A DNA stretch of 64,000 nucleotides, from positions 22,421 to 86,420 of the forward strand of contig JADLBD010000279.1 in NCBI GenBank assembly GCA_020847975.1. The letters run 5' to 3'. The notes under the pieces were generated by a model that saw only the letters and a list, made by a program, of their open reading frames with translations, was not told the DNA's origin and did no database searches. This document shows positions 36,308 to 47,762 of this stretch, piece after piece; the first letter of the stretch is position 1; the number at the start of each line of letters is the position of its first letter. The position numbers were made by a program, and so were the translations under genes. This DNA is from Bryobacterales bacterium (GTDB taxonomy: Bacteria > Acidobacteriota > Terriglobia > Bryobacterales > Bryobacteraceae).

Positions 36308-37635
36308 TGTGGCGCATCGTGCTCATTCTGCCTGCCCTGTGTCTGGGAGAGGACGGGCTGTCTCTGAAGGAGGCAGCCCGGCTGGCGCAAACACAGCATC
36401 CTTCCGTGAAAGCGGAAAATGCGCGCATGGCGGCGGCGGGAATGCGCATCGAGGCGGCTCGCGGAGGCTATCTGCCGAAGGTGAACTACAGCGAGTCGTA
36501 CCAGCGAAGCAACAACCCGGTCTTCGTGTTCAGCGGGCTCCTCATGCAACGGCGGTTCACGGAGGCCGATTTTAACCTCCCCACGCTGAACAACCCGGAC
36601 TCGATCAACAATTTTCAATCGGTGCTTTCCGTGGACCAGACGGTATTTGACGGAGGGCAGACGCGCCGGCAGGTGGAATCGGCGCAAATCCGGAAGAAGC
36701 TGACGGCCGAAGAGCAGCGGCTGGTGGAAATGAATCTGGCGGCAGGTGCCGCGCGGGCCTATCTCGGCGTCCTGCTGGCGGAAGAGAGCCTGAAAGTGGC
36801 CACCGAGGCAGTGGCGTCGGCCGAGGCGGATCTGCACCGGGCCGAATCCGTGCGGGCGGCGGGTATGTCCACGGATGCGGACGTGCTTTCGATCAAGGTA
36901 CACATGGCGGCGATGAAGGAACAGCAGATTCGCAGGCGGTCCGAACTGGACGTGGCGCGGGCAGCGCTCAATGAGGCGTTGGGTGCGCCGCTTGATACGC
37001 CGCGCCAACTCACCACTGCGCTGGCGCCGTTGAAGACGGCTCCCACGGGGCGGGAGAGCTATGAGAAGCAGGCTGCCGGGGAACGGCCGGATGCGAAGCA
37101 GGCCGATCTGGCGGTGGAGTTATCGCATACGCAATCGACGCTGGCGCGGGCGGCGTATCTGCCGCAGGTGTCCATTCGCGGAGCGCTGGAAGCCGACCGC
37201 GGGAAGTTCGCCACGCAGGGCGGCGGCAACTGGTTCGCGGGGGTGACGCTGCGATGGAACCTGTTCAATGGGTTTACAGACCGGTCGCGGATTCGCGAAA
37301 CCGAGCAGGCGATTGCGATTTCGCAATCGCAGAAACAGCAGGTGAGCGCGGCCTTACAACTCCAGGTGCGCAAGGCGTATGCGGATCTGACATCGGCTTC
37401 GGAACGGATTCAGGTGGCCGAGGCGACGGTGGCGCAGGCCGACGAGAGTTTGCGCATTGTCCGCAACCGGTACGAAAGCGGATTGAGCACGGTTACCGAC
37501 CTGCTGCGGAATCAAGTGGCCAAGCTCGAAGCCAGCTTCCGGCGGCTGGCGGCAATCCATGACCAGCGTGTAGCCGCGGCGATGCTGGAACTTGCCGCGG
37601 GCTCTCTGACGCCCGGCTCGGAGGTCCTTCAATGA
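36304..37635 (+). CDS. TolC-family outer-membrane efflux protein
   Basis: 443-residue outer-membrane factor. A short hydrophobic N-terminus (MMWRIVLILPALCLGEDG) is a signal peptide. The TolC repeat follows: LSLKEAARLAQTQHPSVKAE, then QTVFDGGQTRRQVES, AARAYLGVLLAEESLKVATE, and in the second half RKAYADLTSASERIQ and ESLRIVRNRYESGLSTVTDLL. TolC trimers give a channel across outer membrane and periplasm. Start ATG 36304 overlaps the DUF2892 stop, and the stop overlaps the next start. It is the only channel gene in the neighbourhood and may serve both pumps. Confidence 0.93.
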   Translation: MMWRIVLILPALCLGEDGLSLKEAARLAQTQHPSVKAENARMAAAGMRIEAARGGYLPKVNYSESYQRSNNPVFVFSGLLMQRRFTEADFNLPTLNNPDSINNFQSVLSVDQTVFDGGQTRRQVESAQIRKKLTAEEQRLVEMNLAAGAARAYLGVLLAEESLKVATEAVASAEADLHRAESVRAAGMSTDADVLSIKVHMAAMKEQQIRRRSELDVARAALNEALGAPLDTPRQLTTALAPLKTAPTGRESYEKQAAGERPDAKQADLAVELSHTQSTLARAAYLPQVSIRGALEADRGKFATQGGGNWFAGVTLRWNLFNGFTDRSRIRETEQAIAISQSQKQQVSAALQLQVRKAYADLTSASERIQVAEATVAQADESLRIVRNRYESGLSTVTDLLRNQVAKLEASFRRLAAIHDQRVAAAMLELAAGSLTPGSEVLQ

Positions 37636-38770
37636 AATTTCCTGCCTTTCTCCTCTTCTCATTGATATTTGTTGGATGCGGCGGCCATGAAGAGCCGGCG
37701 AAGAAACAAGCGGCGGCAACGCCGATGGCCGTGACCACGGTAACGGCGGCGGCAAGCGAATGGCCCACGTCGCGCGAAGCGGTGGGTACGGTGCGCGCCC
37801 GTGTGAGCGGCAGCGTGTCCTCGCGGATCATGGCCTACGTGCGCGAGGTGCGCGTCAACCAGGGAGATTCGGTGCGCGCGGGCCAGTTGCTGATCACGCT
37901 CGATTCGAAGGACCTGGAGACATCCGTACGGCAGGCCGAGGAGGCGCAGAGGGAAGCACGCAGCGCCGAGGCAGAGGTGGAGAGCGCGATCCGGGCGGCC
38001 AGGGCGCAGCTCGATCTGGCCGAGGTCACCTTCAAGCGGATGAAGGACCTGTTCGATAAGAAATCCATCTCTCATCAGGAGTTCGATGAGGCGCAGGCCC
38101 GGCTGCAACTGGCGCGGGCGAATCACGACATGGCGGTTTCCAGGCGCAAGCAACTGGAAGCGAAGATCGAGCAGGAGGCGGCGGCGGTGCGCAATGCGTC
38201 GATCATGCGGGGGTATTCAGAGATCACAGCGCCCTTTGGGGGCGTGGTTACCGAGAAGCGAGTGGAGCCGGGAAATCTCGCCACGCCGGGCGCGCCGCTG
38301 CTGATCATCGAGCAGGCAGGGTTGTACCGGCTGGAGGTTCCGGTGGATGAATCGCTGCTGCCGTCGCTGCGGCGCGGTCAGCGGGTGGAGGTGGTATTGG
38401 AGGCGCTGGACCGCACGCTGCAAGCGCCGATCGCGGAGATTGTGCCGTCCGTCGACCCGGCGACGCGCTCGGTGACGGTGAAGCTGGATCTGCCGGGCCA
38501 GACTGGTTTGCGAACAGGCATGTCGGGGCGGGCGCGATTTCCGGGCGCCGCCTCGAAGGTGCTGGCTGCGCCGGCGAGCGCGGTGAGGCAGCAGGGATCG
38601 CTACAGTTCGTGTTCGTGGCCGATCAGGGCCGCGCCCGGGGCCGCCTGGTCACGACCGGGGAGCATCGCGGCGACATGGTGCAGATCCTGTCTGGGCTTT
38701 CCGAAGGTGACGCCTACATTCATCCGCTTCCGCCCACGCTGGCGGATGGCGCGCCGGTGGAGGTGAGCCG

Positions 38771-38774
<4 letters not shown>
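37632..38774 (+). CDS. RND periplasmic adaptor (AcrA-like) lipoprotein
   Basis: 380-residue adaptor with a lipobox (FVGC near residue 16), so lipid-anchored. The core shows the membrane-fusion pattern: AYVREVRVNQGDSVRAGQLL (lipoyl half), a long coiled hairpin (AEEAQREARSAEAEVESAIR, KSISHQEFDEAQARLQLARA), second lipoyl half (GYSEITAPFGGVVTEKRVEP), then LPGQTGLRTGMSGRARF. It bridges the TolC channel and the AcrB-like pump. Both ends overlap neighbouring genes by four bases, so expression is tightly coupled. Confidence 0.93.
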
Positions 38775-41932
<3,158 letters not shown>

Positions 41933-41988
41933 ATGCGTGTGTTAGGGTGAGTATTCGCACACTAGTGGCTAGAAACAGGGGATACGGC

Positions 41989-42282
41989 ATGGAAGCACTC
42001 GGCATGGTCGAAACAAGAGGTCTGGTAGGGGCGATTGAAGCCGCCGACGCCATGGTGAAGACGGCCAACGTGGTGCTCTCGGGGAAAGAGTTCATTGGAG
42101 CGGGCTACGTCACAGTGACGGTTCGAGGCGACGTCGGGGCGGTGAAGGCCGCTACGGATGCCGGGGCCGCGGCGGCACGCCGCGTGGGGGAACTGGTTGC
42201 AGTTCACGTCATCCCCAATCCACACGAAGAAGTTGAGAAGATTCTGCCGGGCGCCAGAAAAAACGAGAAGGCCGCCGGATAA
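41989..42282 (+). CDS. Bacterial microcompartment shell protein (BMC-H)
   Basis: 97-residue single-domain BMC protein that forms hexamers tiling a protein shell. The sequence is close to PduA: MEALGMVETRGLVGAIEAAD, NVVLSGKEFIGAGYVTV, RGDVGAVKAATDAGAAAARR, VAVHVIPNPHEEVEKILPG. The pore residues (36-39) read I-G-A-G where PduA has I-G-S-G, so the shell pore may suit a somewhat different small metabolite. I chose ATG 41989, with AGGGG upstream; a GTG at 41947 would add fourteen residues with no similarity. Nineteen bases separate it from the aldehyde dehydrogenase, so the two are probably cotranscribed. No other shell component lies in the window. Confidence 0.96.
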   Translation: MEALGMVETRGLVGAIEAADAMVKTANVVLSGKEFIGAGYVTVTVRGDVGAVKAATDAGAAAARRVGELVAVHVIPNPHEEVEKILPGARKNEKAAG

Positions 42283-42301
42283 CGGCTCGCGGGCTTAGCG
42301 C

Positions 42302-44146
42302 ATGTTGCACGATCCGGACCTGGTATCGGTACAGGAGGTCCGCACGAAGGTCGAACGGGCCTACGCGGCGTTCCAGGAGTACCGCAAATTCACGCAGGAG
42401 CAGGTAGACGCGGTTGTGGAATCGATGGCGGCGGCGGCGCGCGGAGAAGCGCGGCGTCTGGCTGAGCTGGCCGTCGAGGAAACAGGCTACGGCAACGTCG
42501 AGAGCAAAGTCGCCAAAAATCTGCTGTGCGCCGATCTGCTGCCGCGGCGCATCCGCGGCATGAAGACCATCGGGATACTGCGCGAGATCAAGGAAGAGCG
42601 GGTTATTGAAATCGCCGAACCGGTGGGAGTGGTGGCGGCGATCCTTCCCACGACGAATCCCACGTCGACGGCGATTTACAAGTCCATCGTGGCGCTGAAG
42701 GCGGGGAATGCCGTTGTGCTGAGCCCGCATCCGCGCGCCAAGGGGTCCACGTGCGCGACCATTGATGTCCTGCACCGCGCCGCGATTGCCGCCGGCGCGC
42801 CGCCGGAACTGATTCAGTGCATCAACAACGCAACCATTGAGGGAACCAACGCCCTCATGCGGCATCCGCGGACGGGCGTCATTCTGTCCACAGGCGGGAG
42901 CGGCATCGTGCGCGCCGCCTATTCGAGCGGCAAGCCCGCGTTCGGCGTGGGGCCGGGCAACGTCCCGGTGTGCGTGGAAGAATCGGCGGACATCGCCGAA
43001 TCCATGCGGAAGATCGTCGAAGGCAAGTCGTTCGACTACGGTACGGTATGTTCGAGCGAGCAGACCGTGGTGGCTGTGAAGCCGCTTCGGGAGCGGATTC
43101 TGAGCGAATTGAATGCCCGCAAAGCCTACCTTTGCACGGAGAAACAGGGCCACGCGCTGGCCCGCGTTCTGCTCAACGAGAAACTGGTGGTGAATGCGGA
43201 TTGCGTCGGGCAATCGCCGCAGCGGATCGCGCAAATGGCGGGATTCTCCGTTCCTGAAGACTGCACCATTCTGGCGGTGGAGATTCGCGGGGTGGGAAAG
43301 CAGCACCCGCTATCGGCCGAGAAGCTATCGCCTGTTCTGGCGCTGTATTTTGTGGACGATTTCGCGGCGTGCCTGGATGCCTGTGAAGCGGTCCTCCGGT
43401 TCGGCGGACTGGGCCACACTTGCGTCATCCATTCCAACGACGATGCGCGCGTGTTGGAATACGGCCGCCGGATGCCGGCCTTCCGGGTGTTGGTGAACAC
43501 GTCTTCGCCGCAAGGCTCCACCGGGATTACGACCAACGTGATGCCGTCGATGACGCTGGGATGCGGCGCCATTGCGGGAAACATCACTTCGGACAACGTG
43601 GGGCCGCAGCATCTTTACAACATCAAGCGCGTGGCCTACGCGGTTCGCACGCCGGAGGAGGCTTTTCCATCGCAGGCGGCCGCGGCGATGCCGGACCGGG
43701 CGGCGGTGGTTTCGGCGGTGGAGCGCTATCTGGCCCAGAAGCTGGGGCAAGCGCCGGTTCGAGCCCATGCTCCCGTAGCGGCGGCGCCTTCCGCAGCCCG
43801 GCGCGCCGATTCGCGGACGATTGCCACAAATGTTGTCGACCATTTTCTTGGAACACGCAAGCAGCCGGCTGCCCCGGCGCCCTCCACCTGCTCGTGTGCG
43901 CTTCCGAAACTCACCGCGATGAAAGCCGAGACCGCGGCTGTGGCTGCTCCTGCTCCCCCGCCAACGCCGCCGCCTCCCGCCGCGCCCCCGCCATTACCGA
44001 TTGTGGACTTCGTATGTGAAAGCGACGTTCGCGCGGCGATGAAGGAGTCGCGCAAGATCTACACCGGCCCAAAGACCATCGTGACCCCCGCGGCTCGCGA
44101 ACTGGCGGCCCAATATGACATCCTGGTCCAGGCGAAGCGCTCATGA
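42302..44146 (+). CDS. CoA-acylating aldehyde dehydrogenase with extended C-terminus (EutE/PduP-like)
   Basis: 614 residues, against ~460-490 for EutE/PduP. Residues ~1-465 are the dehydrogenase, converting an aldehyde, CoA and NAD+ to acyl-CoA: LPTTNPTSTAIYKSIVALKA, TGGSGIVRAAYSSG, GVGPGNVPVC, catalytic C250 in SFDYGTVCSSEQ, and NTSSPQGSTGITT. Two short amphipathic helices follow (VVSAVERYLAQKLG, ~469-482; RTIATNVVDHFLG, ~505-517), of the kind that act as encapsulation peptides. Next is a Pro/Ala linker (~549-566). The last ~45 residues (DFVCESDVRAAMKESRK, GPKTIVTPAARELAAQYDIL) resemble the N-terminal segment of EutQ. Gene lies 19 bases after BMC-H and overlaps the next by four. Confidence 0.93.
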   Translation: MLHDPDLVSVQEVRTKVERAYAAFQEYRKFTQEQVDAVVESMAAAARGEARRLAELAVEETGYGNVESKVAKNLLCADLLPRRIRGMKTIGILREIKEERVIEIAEPVGVVAAILPTTNPTSTAIYKSIVALKAGNAVVLSPHPRAKGSTCATIDVLHRAAIAAGAPPELIQCINNATIEGTNALMRHPRTGVILSTGGSGIVRAAYSSGKPAFGVGPGNVPVCVEESADIAESMRKIVEGKSFDYGTVCSSEQTVVAVKPLRERILSELNARKAYLCTEKQGHALARVLLNEKLVVNADCVGQSPQRIAQMAGFSVPEDCTILAVEIRGVGKQHPLSAEKLSPVLALYFVDDFAACLDACEAVLRFGGLGHTCVIHSNDDARVLEYGRRMPAFRVLVNTSSPQGSTGITTNVMPSMTLGCGAIAGNITSDNVGPQHLYNIKRVAYAVRTPEEAFPSQAAAAMPDRAAVVSAVERYLAQKLGQAPVRAHAPVAAAPSAARRADSRTIATNVVDHFLGTRKQPAAPAPSTCSCALPKLTAMKAETAAVAAPAPPPTPPPPAAPPPLPIVDFVCESDVRAAMKESRKIYTGPKTIVTPAARELAAQYDILVQAKRS

Positions 44147-44646
44147 AACCGAATCTCGACACTCTCAAAACGGAAATTCCGGAATACCTCCATTCCAAAG
44201 GGCTCGCAGTCTTTCAAGGGTTCGTGAACGAGTTGCACGAACAGAAGCTGGTTTTCTGGGATATCGACCACGAGCCGGACTACCGGATGTTTGTCGAGTG
44301 CGCCGTACGCGCCGGGGCGCATCTGATCGTATTCAACCACCGCAAGTTTCAGCGGCAGATGGTGGATGACGCCATGGAACGGTTGGAGGATACGGACCTG
44401 CCCCGGGAAGAGCAGCGCGCCATGGAGCGCCGGCTGAAGGAACTGCGGTCGTTCGACGGTTTCACTTGCGCCATTGAACTGGCGTTTGAGATGCAGGACC
44501 GCTTCTATGTCTATGACCAGCGCACCGAGTGGTATGAGGAACTTCTCGATCTGATGGACCAGATCGATTCCGCCACGACCTTGGGAGACCTGGAGGATGA
44601 CGAAGAGGACGAGGATATGGAGGGCGGCTACTTCTCGCGGAATTGA
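44143..44646 (+). CDS. Acidic hypothetical protein
   Basis: 167-residue soluble protein with no recognised domain. The fold looks alpha/beta (LHSKGLAVFQGFVNELHEQK, VFWDIDHEPDYRMFVECAV, AGAHLIVFNHRKFQRQMV), then a charged helix (MERRLKELRSFDGF) and CAIELAFEMQDRFYVYDQRT. The last ~30 residues are strongly acidic (LEDDEEDEDMEGGY). No signal peptide or membrane segment. ATG 44143 overlaps the aldehyde dehydrogenase stop by four bases, and its stop shares a base with recJ, so it is tied into one unit between a microcompartment pair and a nuclease. That placement is consistent across its ends but gives no function. Confidence 0.78.
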   Translation: MKPNLDTLKTEIPEYLHSKGLAVFQGFVNELHEQKLVFWDIDHEPDYRMFVECAVRAGAHLIVFNHRKFQRQMVDDAMERLEDTDLPREEQRAMERRLKELRSFDGFTCAIELAFEMQDRFYVYDQRTEWYEELLDLMDQIDSATTLGDLEDDEEDEDMEGGYFSRN

Positions 44647-46400
44647 TGCGCAAACCGGCCCGCTGGCTTGTTCCCGAGATTGATGAAGAGCAGGTCCGCT
44701 GTCTGGCGCGGGCTTTGCGGATCCAGGCTCCGGCGGCTCGAGTTCTGGTGCGGCGCGGATTCCATACGCCGGAATCCGCCCGCCGTTTCCTGCGTCCGAC
44801 GCTCGATGACCTCCAGGATCCCTATCAACTCGCCGGGATGCATGCCGCGGCAGAGCGCCTGAAACTCGCCATAGACCGGCAGGAGACGGTTCTCCTCTAT
44901 GGCGATTACGATGTCGATGGGACCTGCTCGGTGGTGACGCTGACCAAGGCGATAGAACTGGCGGGGGGTAAGGCACGGTTCCACATTCCCCACCGGCTGC
45001 GCGACGGGTACGGCATGAGATCGGAGGTTATCGACCAGGCGGTAAGTGAGGGTGTGTCGCTGGTGATCAGCGTGGATACGGGCATTCGGGCGTCGGAGGT
45101 GGTGCGCCATGCCGCCTCGCTCGGGCTGGACGTAATCATTACGGATCACCACCTTCCCGAAGAGGAGTTGCCTCCGGCGCTGGCTGTTCTCAATCCCAAC
45201 CGCCCGGATTGCCCTTACCCGGACAAGAACCTGTGCGGAGCCGGGGTGACGTTCAAGCTGGTGCAGGCGTTGTTGACCTCGCTCGAGTGGCCGCGGGCGA
45301 AGATACGCCGGATCGAAGAGTCGTTCCTCAAGATCGTCGCGCTGGCAACGGTTGCGGACGTTGTGCCGTTGCAGGGAGAGAACCGGATTATCGTGAAACA
45401 CGGTCTGGAGGGATTCCGGAATCTGCGCAATCCGGGGCTGCGGGCGCTGATGAGTGTCTCGGGCTTTCCCGAGGGCGACGTGCCCTCCGCGGGACAGGTG
45501 GCGTTCCGGGTTGCGCCGCGCATCAACGCCGCCGGGCGCATGGCCCATGCCGAAGAGGTCATCCACCTGTTTCTGACATCGGATGAAGGGCAGGCGCGCG
45601 CCATTGCGGAAAAGCTGCATGGCCTGAATGCGGAGCGGCAGCAGACCGAGCAGGAGATTGTGGCGGCTATTCTGGAGGAATGCGAGCAGACGCCGGTCAC
45701 CGATGATCAGGCGGCGCTCGTGTTCTGCGGCCCGGGCTGGCATCGCGGGGTGTTGGGGATTGTCGCCAGCCGGCTGGTGGAGCGGTTCTGCCGTCCGGTG
45801 TTCGTCCTTGGGGAGGAAGAAGGAGAGGCGCAGGGTTCCGGACGGAGCATTCCGCCATTTCATCTGCTGGACTCGCTGGACGCCATCAAGGATCTGTTCC
45901 GGCGTTTCGGGGGACACAGCATGGCGGCCGGGCTCGCCATGGACGCGGCTAGGCTGGCCGAATTCCGCGAACGCCTCAATCACTACGCCGCGGCAAGGCT
46001 AACGCCCGAGGATTTCCGGCCGCACCTCGAAGTGGACGCCGCGCTGAGGCCGTCCGAAATCAGCGATGACAGCATTGCCGAGGTGCTTTCGCTCGCCCCC
46101 TTCGGCGCGGGAAATCCGCAGCCCACGTTCGTCATCCGGAATCTGGAAGTGATCCATTCCGAGGTGTGGAGGGAGAAGCACGTCCGGCTGAAGCTCAAAG
46201 GGAACGGAAGGTGGCTGTTCCCGAAAGCCTGGAATTTCGCCGGGCGGATGGAGGAACTCCGCCCGGGCGCGCGGATCGACGCCGTTGTGAGTTTCGAGGA
46301 AGATCCGTATTCGGCGGCTCGCGGGTACGCGCCGTGGAGCGCGCAAGTGCGGGATGTAAGGGCGGCGTCTGACGCGGCATCGGGCTCCGTGGTAGGCTAG
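44646..46400 (+). CDS. recJ: Single-stranded-DNA-specific 5'-3' exonuclease RecJ
   Basis: Cytoplasmic exonuclease in recombination and mismatch repair. 584 residues, within the family range. DHH motifs are complete: LLYGDYDVDGTCSVVTLTKA (motif I, metal-binding aspartates), LVISVDTGI (II), VIITDHHLPEEELP with the DHH triad (III), and PNRPDCPYPDKNLCGAG (IV). DHHA1 motifs follow (RFGGHSMAAGLAM), then an OB-like domain (FRPHLEVDAALRPSEI, APFGAGNPQPTFVIRNL). I chose ATG 46 after 44600 (44646), which shares one base with the upstream stop; a TTG one codon earlier is possible. It sits in one unit with the acidic protein and the aldehyde dehydrogenase. Confidence 0.96.
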   Translation: MRKPARWLVPEIDEEQVRCLARALRIQAPAARVLVRRGFHTPESARRFLRPTLDDLQDPYQLAGMHAAAERLKLAIDRQETVLLYGDYDVDGTCSVVTLTKAIELAGGKARFHIPHRLRDGYGMRSEVIDQAVSEGVSLVISVDTGIRASEVVRHAASLGLDVIITDHHLPEEELPPALAVLNPNRPDCPYPDKNLCGAGVTFKLVQALLTSLEWPRAKIRRIEESFLKIVALATVADVVPLQGENRIIVKHGLEGFRNLRNPGLRALMSVSGFPEGDVPSAGQVAFRVAPRINAAGRMAHAEEVIHLFLTSDEGQARAIAEKLHGLNAERQQTEQEIVAAILEECEQTPVTDDQAALVFCGPGWHRGVLGIVASRLVERFCRPVFVLGEEEGEAQGSGRSIPPFHLLDSLDAIKDLFRRFGGHSMAAGLAMDAARLAEFRERLNHYAAARLTPEDFRPHLEVDAALRPSEISDDSIAEVLSLAPFGAGNPQPTFVIRNLEVIHSEVWREKHVRLKLKGNGRWLFPKAWNFAGRMEELRPGARIDAVVSFEEDPYSAARGYAPWSAQVRDVRAASDAASGSVVG

Positions 46401-46423
46401 GCAAAGAAAAAGCGAATTGGTCT

Positions 46424-47659
46424 GTGGCTGATATCGACTCCCAACTCGACTTGCTTCGCCAGCGCGTTGCACGCATCAACGCCAGGTACGCATCGGCCCC
46501 GGCGGCTCCTGAAATACGCGAATCGCATCACGTCGAGGAGTGGCTGCCGGGAGGAGAAGTGGAGACAACGGCCGGCCGGCATTACGAAACCACGCGCTTC
46601 TGGGAACGCCACCGGCGGCACGGCTCCATCGATATCTCGACCCTGGGCGAACTGCCGGATGACCTGCTCGAGGCCGTTTCCGAGGGCACAGTGCCGGCTT
46701 CTCCGCCCCGCCGCTGGGCTTACCTCGACACGGAGACCACAGGGCTAGCCGGGGGTACCGGCACCTACGCGTTTCTTATCGGACTCGGCTATGTGACGGA
46801 ACGAGGCTTCCGGCTGAAGCAGTATTTCCTGCGGGAGCCAGGCGAAGAGGCGAGCGCGCTGCTCGCCCTGGAAGAGGATCTGAAAGACTTCGACGTGCTG
46901 GTAACCTATAACGGCAAAGCCTATGACCAGCCACTGCTCGAGACCCGTTTTCGTCTATCGAGGATGAAGCCCCCGTTCACGCGCATGGCGCATATGGACC
47001 TGCTGCACGGAGCGCGCCGGTTGTGGAAACTGCGTTTCGATTCCTGCCGCCTGATGGAACTGGAAACCCAGATTCTCGGGGTGGAGCGCGAGGGGGACGT
47101 GCCCGGGGAACTCATCCCTTATCTCTACTTCGAGTACCTGCGAAAACGCGAAATCGCGCGGCTGGTCCCCATCTTCCACCACAATGCCATCGACATTCTG
47201 ACTCTCGCCTGTCTTACGGCGATTGTTCCCTATGCGTTTCGCGACCCCTCGGAGGCGCGGCTGGCGCACGGGGCGGAGATGGTGGGGGTGGCGCGGTGGA
47301 TGCGCAAGGCGGAGCGGCACGTGGAGGCGCTCGCATGGATGCGGCAGGCGCTTACGCGGCGTCTCCCGGACGACCTGCTGTTCCGTACGATGTGGGACAC
47401 CGCGCAACTGGAACGCAAGATGGGGAACGAATCCGCGGCCCTTGCTGTCTATACCGATCTGGCGCAGACACGGAATTCATACCGGGTGCAGGCGCTCGAG
47501 GAACTGGCGAAGTACTACGAGCACCGGGAGCGGAACTATGCGATGGCGCTCGAATTCGCGCGGGAGGCTCTGCGGCTGTCGAGAACGCCCGAACTCGAGC
47601 ATCGGGCGGCACGGCTGGAGCGCAAGGCAGCGGCGCGCCGGACTCCGCGGCTGTTGTAG
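46424..47659 (+). CDS. YprB-like RNase H-fold exonuclease with TPR-like tail
   Basis: 411-residue protein. Residues ~95-275 are a DnaQ/RNase H-like exonuclease of the YprB group: WAYLDTETTGLAGGTGTYAF supplies the first two acidic residues (D-x-E), VLVTYNGKAYDQPLLETRFR the second motif, MAHMDLLHGARRLW the third, and IFHHNAIDILTLACL with H and D the last. The C-terminal ~110 residues are helical repeats resembling TPR (VEALAWMRQALTRRLPDDLL, ALAVYTDLAQTRNSYRVQAL, ALEFAREALRLSRTPELEHR). Start GTG 46424 is 23 bases after recJ, so they probably share a transcript. A nucleic-acid processing role is likely. Confidence 0.88.
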   Translation: MADIDSQLDLLRQRVARINARYASAPAAPEIRESHHVEEWLPGGEVETTAGRHYETTRFWERHRRHGSIDISTLGELPDDLLEAVSEGTVPASPPRRWAYLDTETTGLAGGTGTYAFLIGLGYVTERGFRLKQYFLREPGEEASALLALEEDLKDFDVLVTYNGKAYDQPLLETRFRLSRMKPPFTRMAHMDLLHGARRLWKLRFDSCRLMELETQILGVEREGDVPGELIPYLYFEYLRKREIARLVPIFHHNAIDILTLACLTAIVPYAFRDPSEARLAHGAEMVGVARWMRKAERHVEALAWMRQALTRRLPDDLLFRTMWDTAQLERKMGNESAALAVYTDLAQTRNSYRVQALEELAKYYEHRERNYAMALEFAREALRLSRTPELEHRAARLERKAAARRTPRLL

Positions 47660-47762
47660 CCGTCCGCCCGTTCACCGCCTATAGAGGTCCGCTCACCGGA
47701 AAATCAGGCCCGGATAGGGTTTTTTCCTCGGGCGCTTTTTCTCGCGGCTACATACTGCTAGT

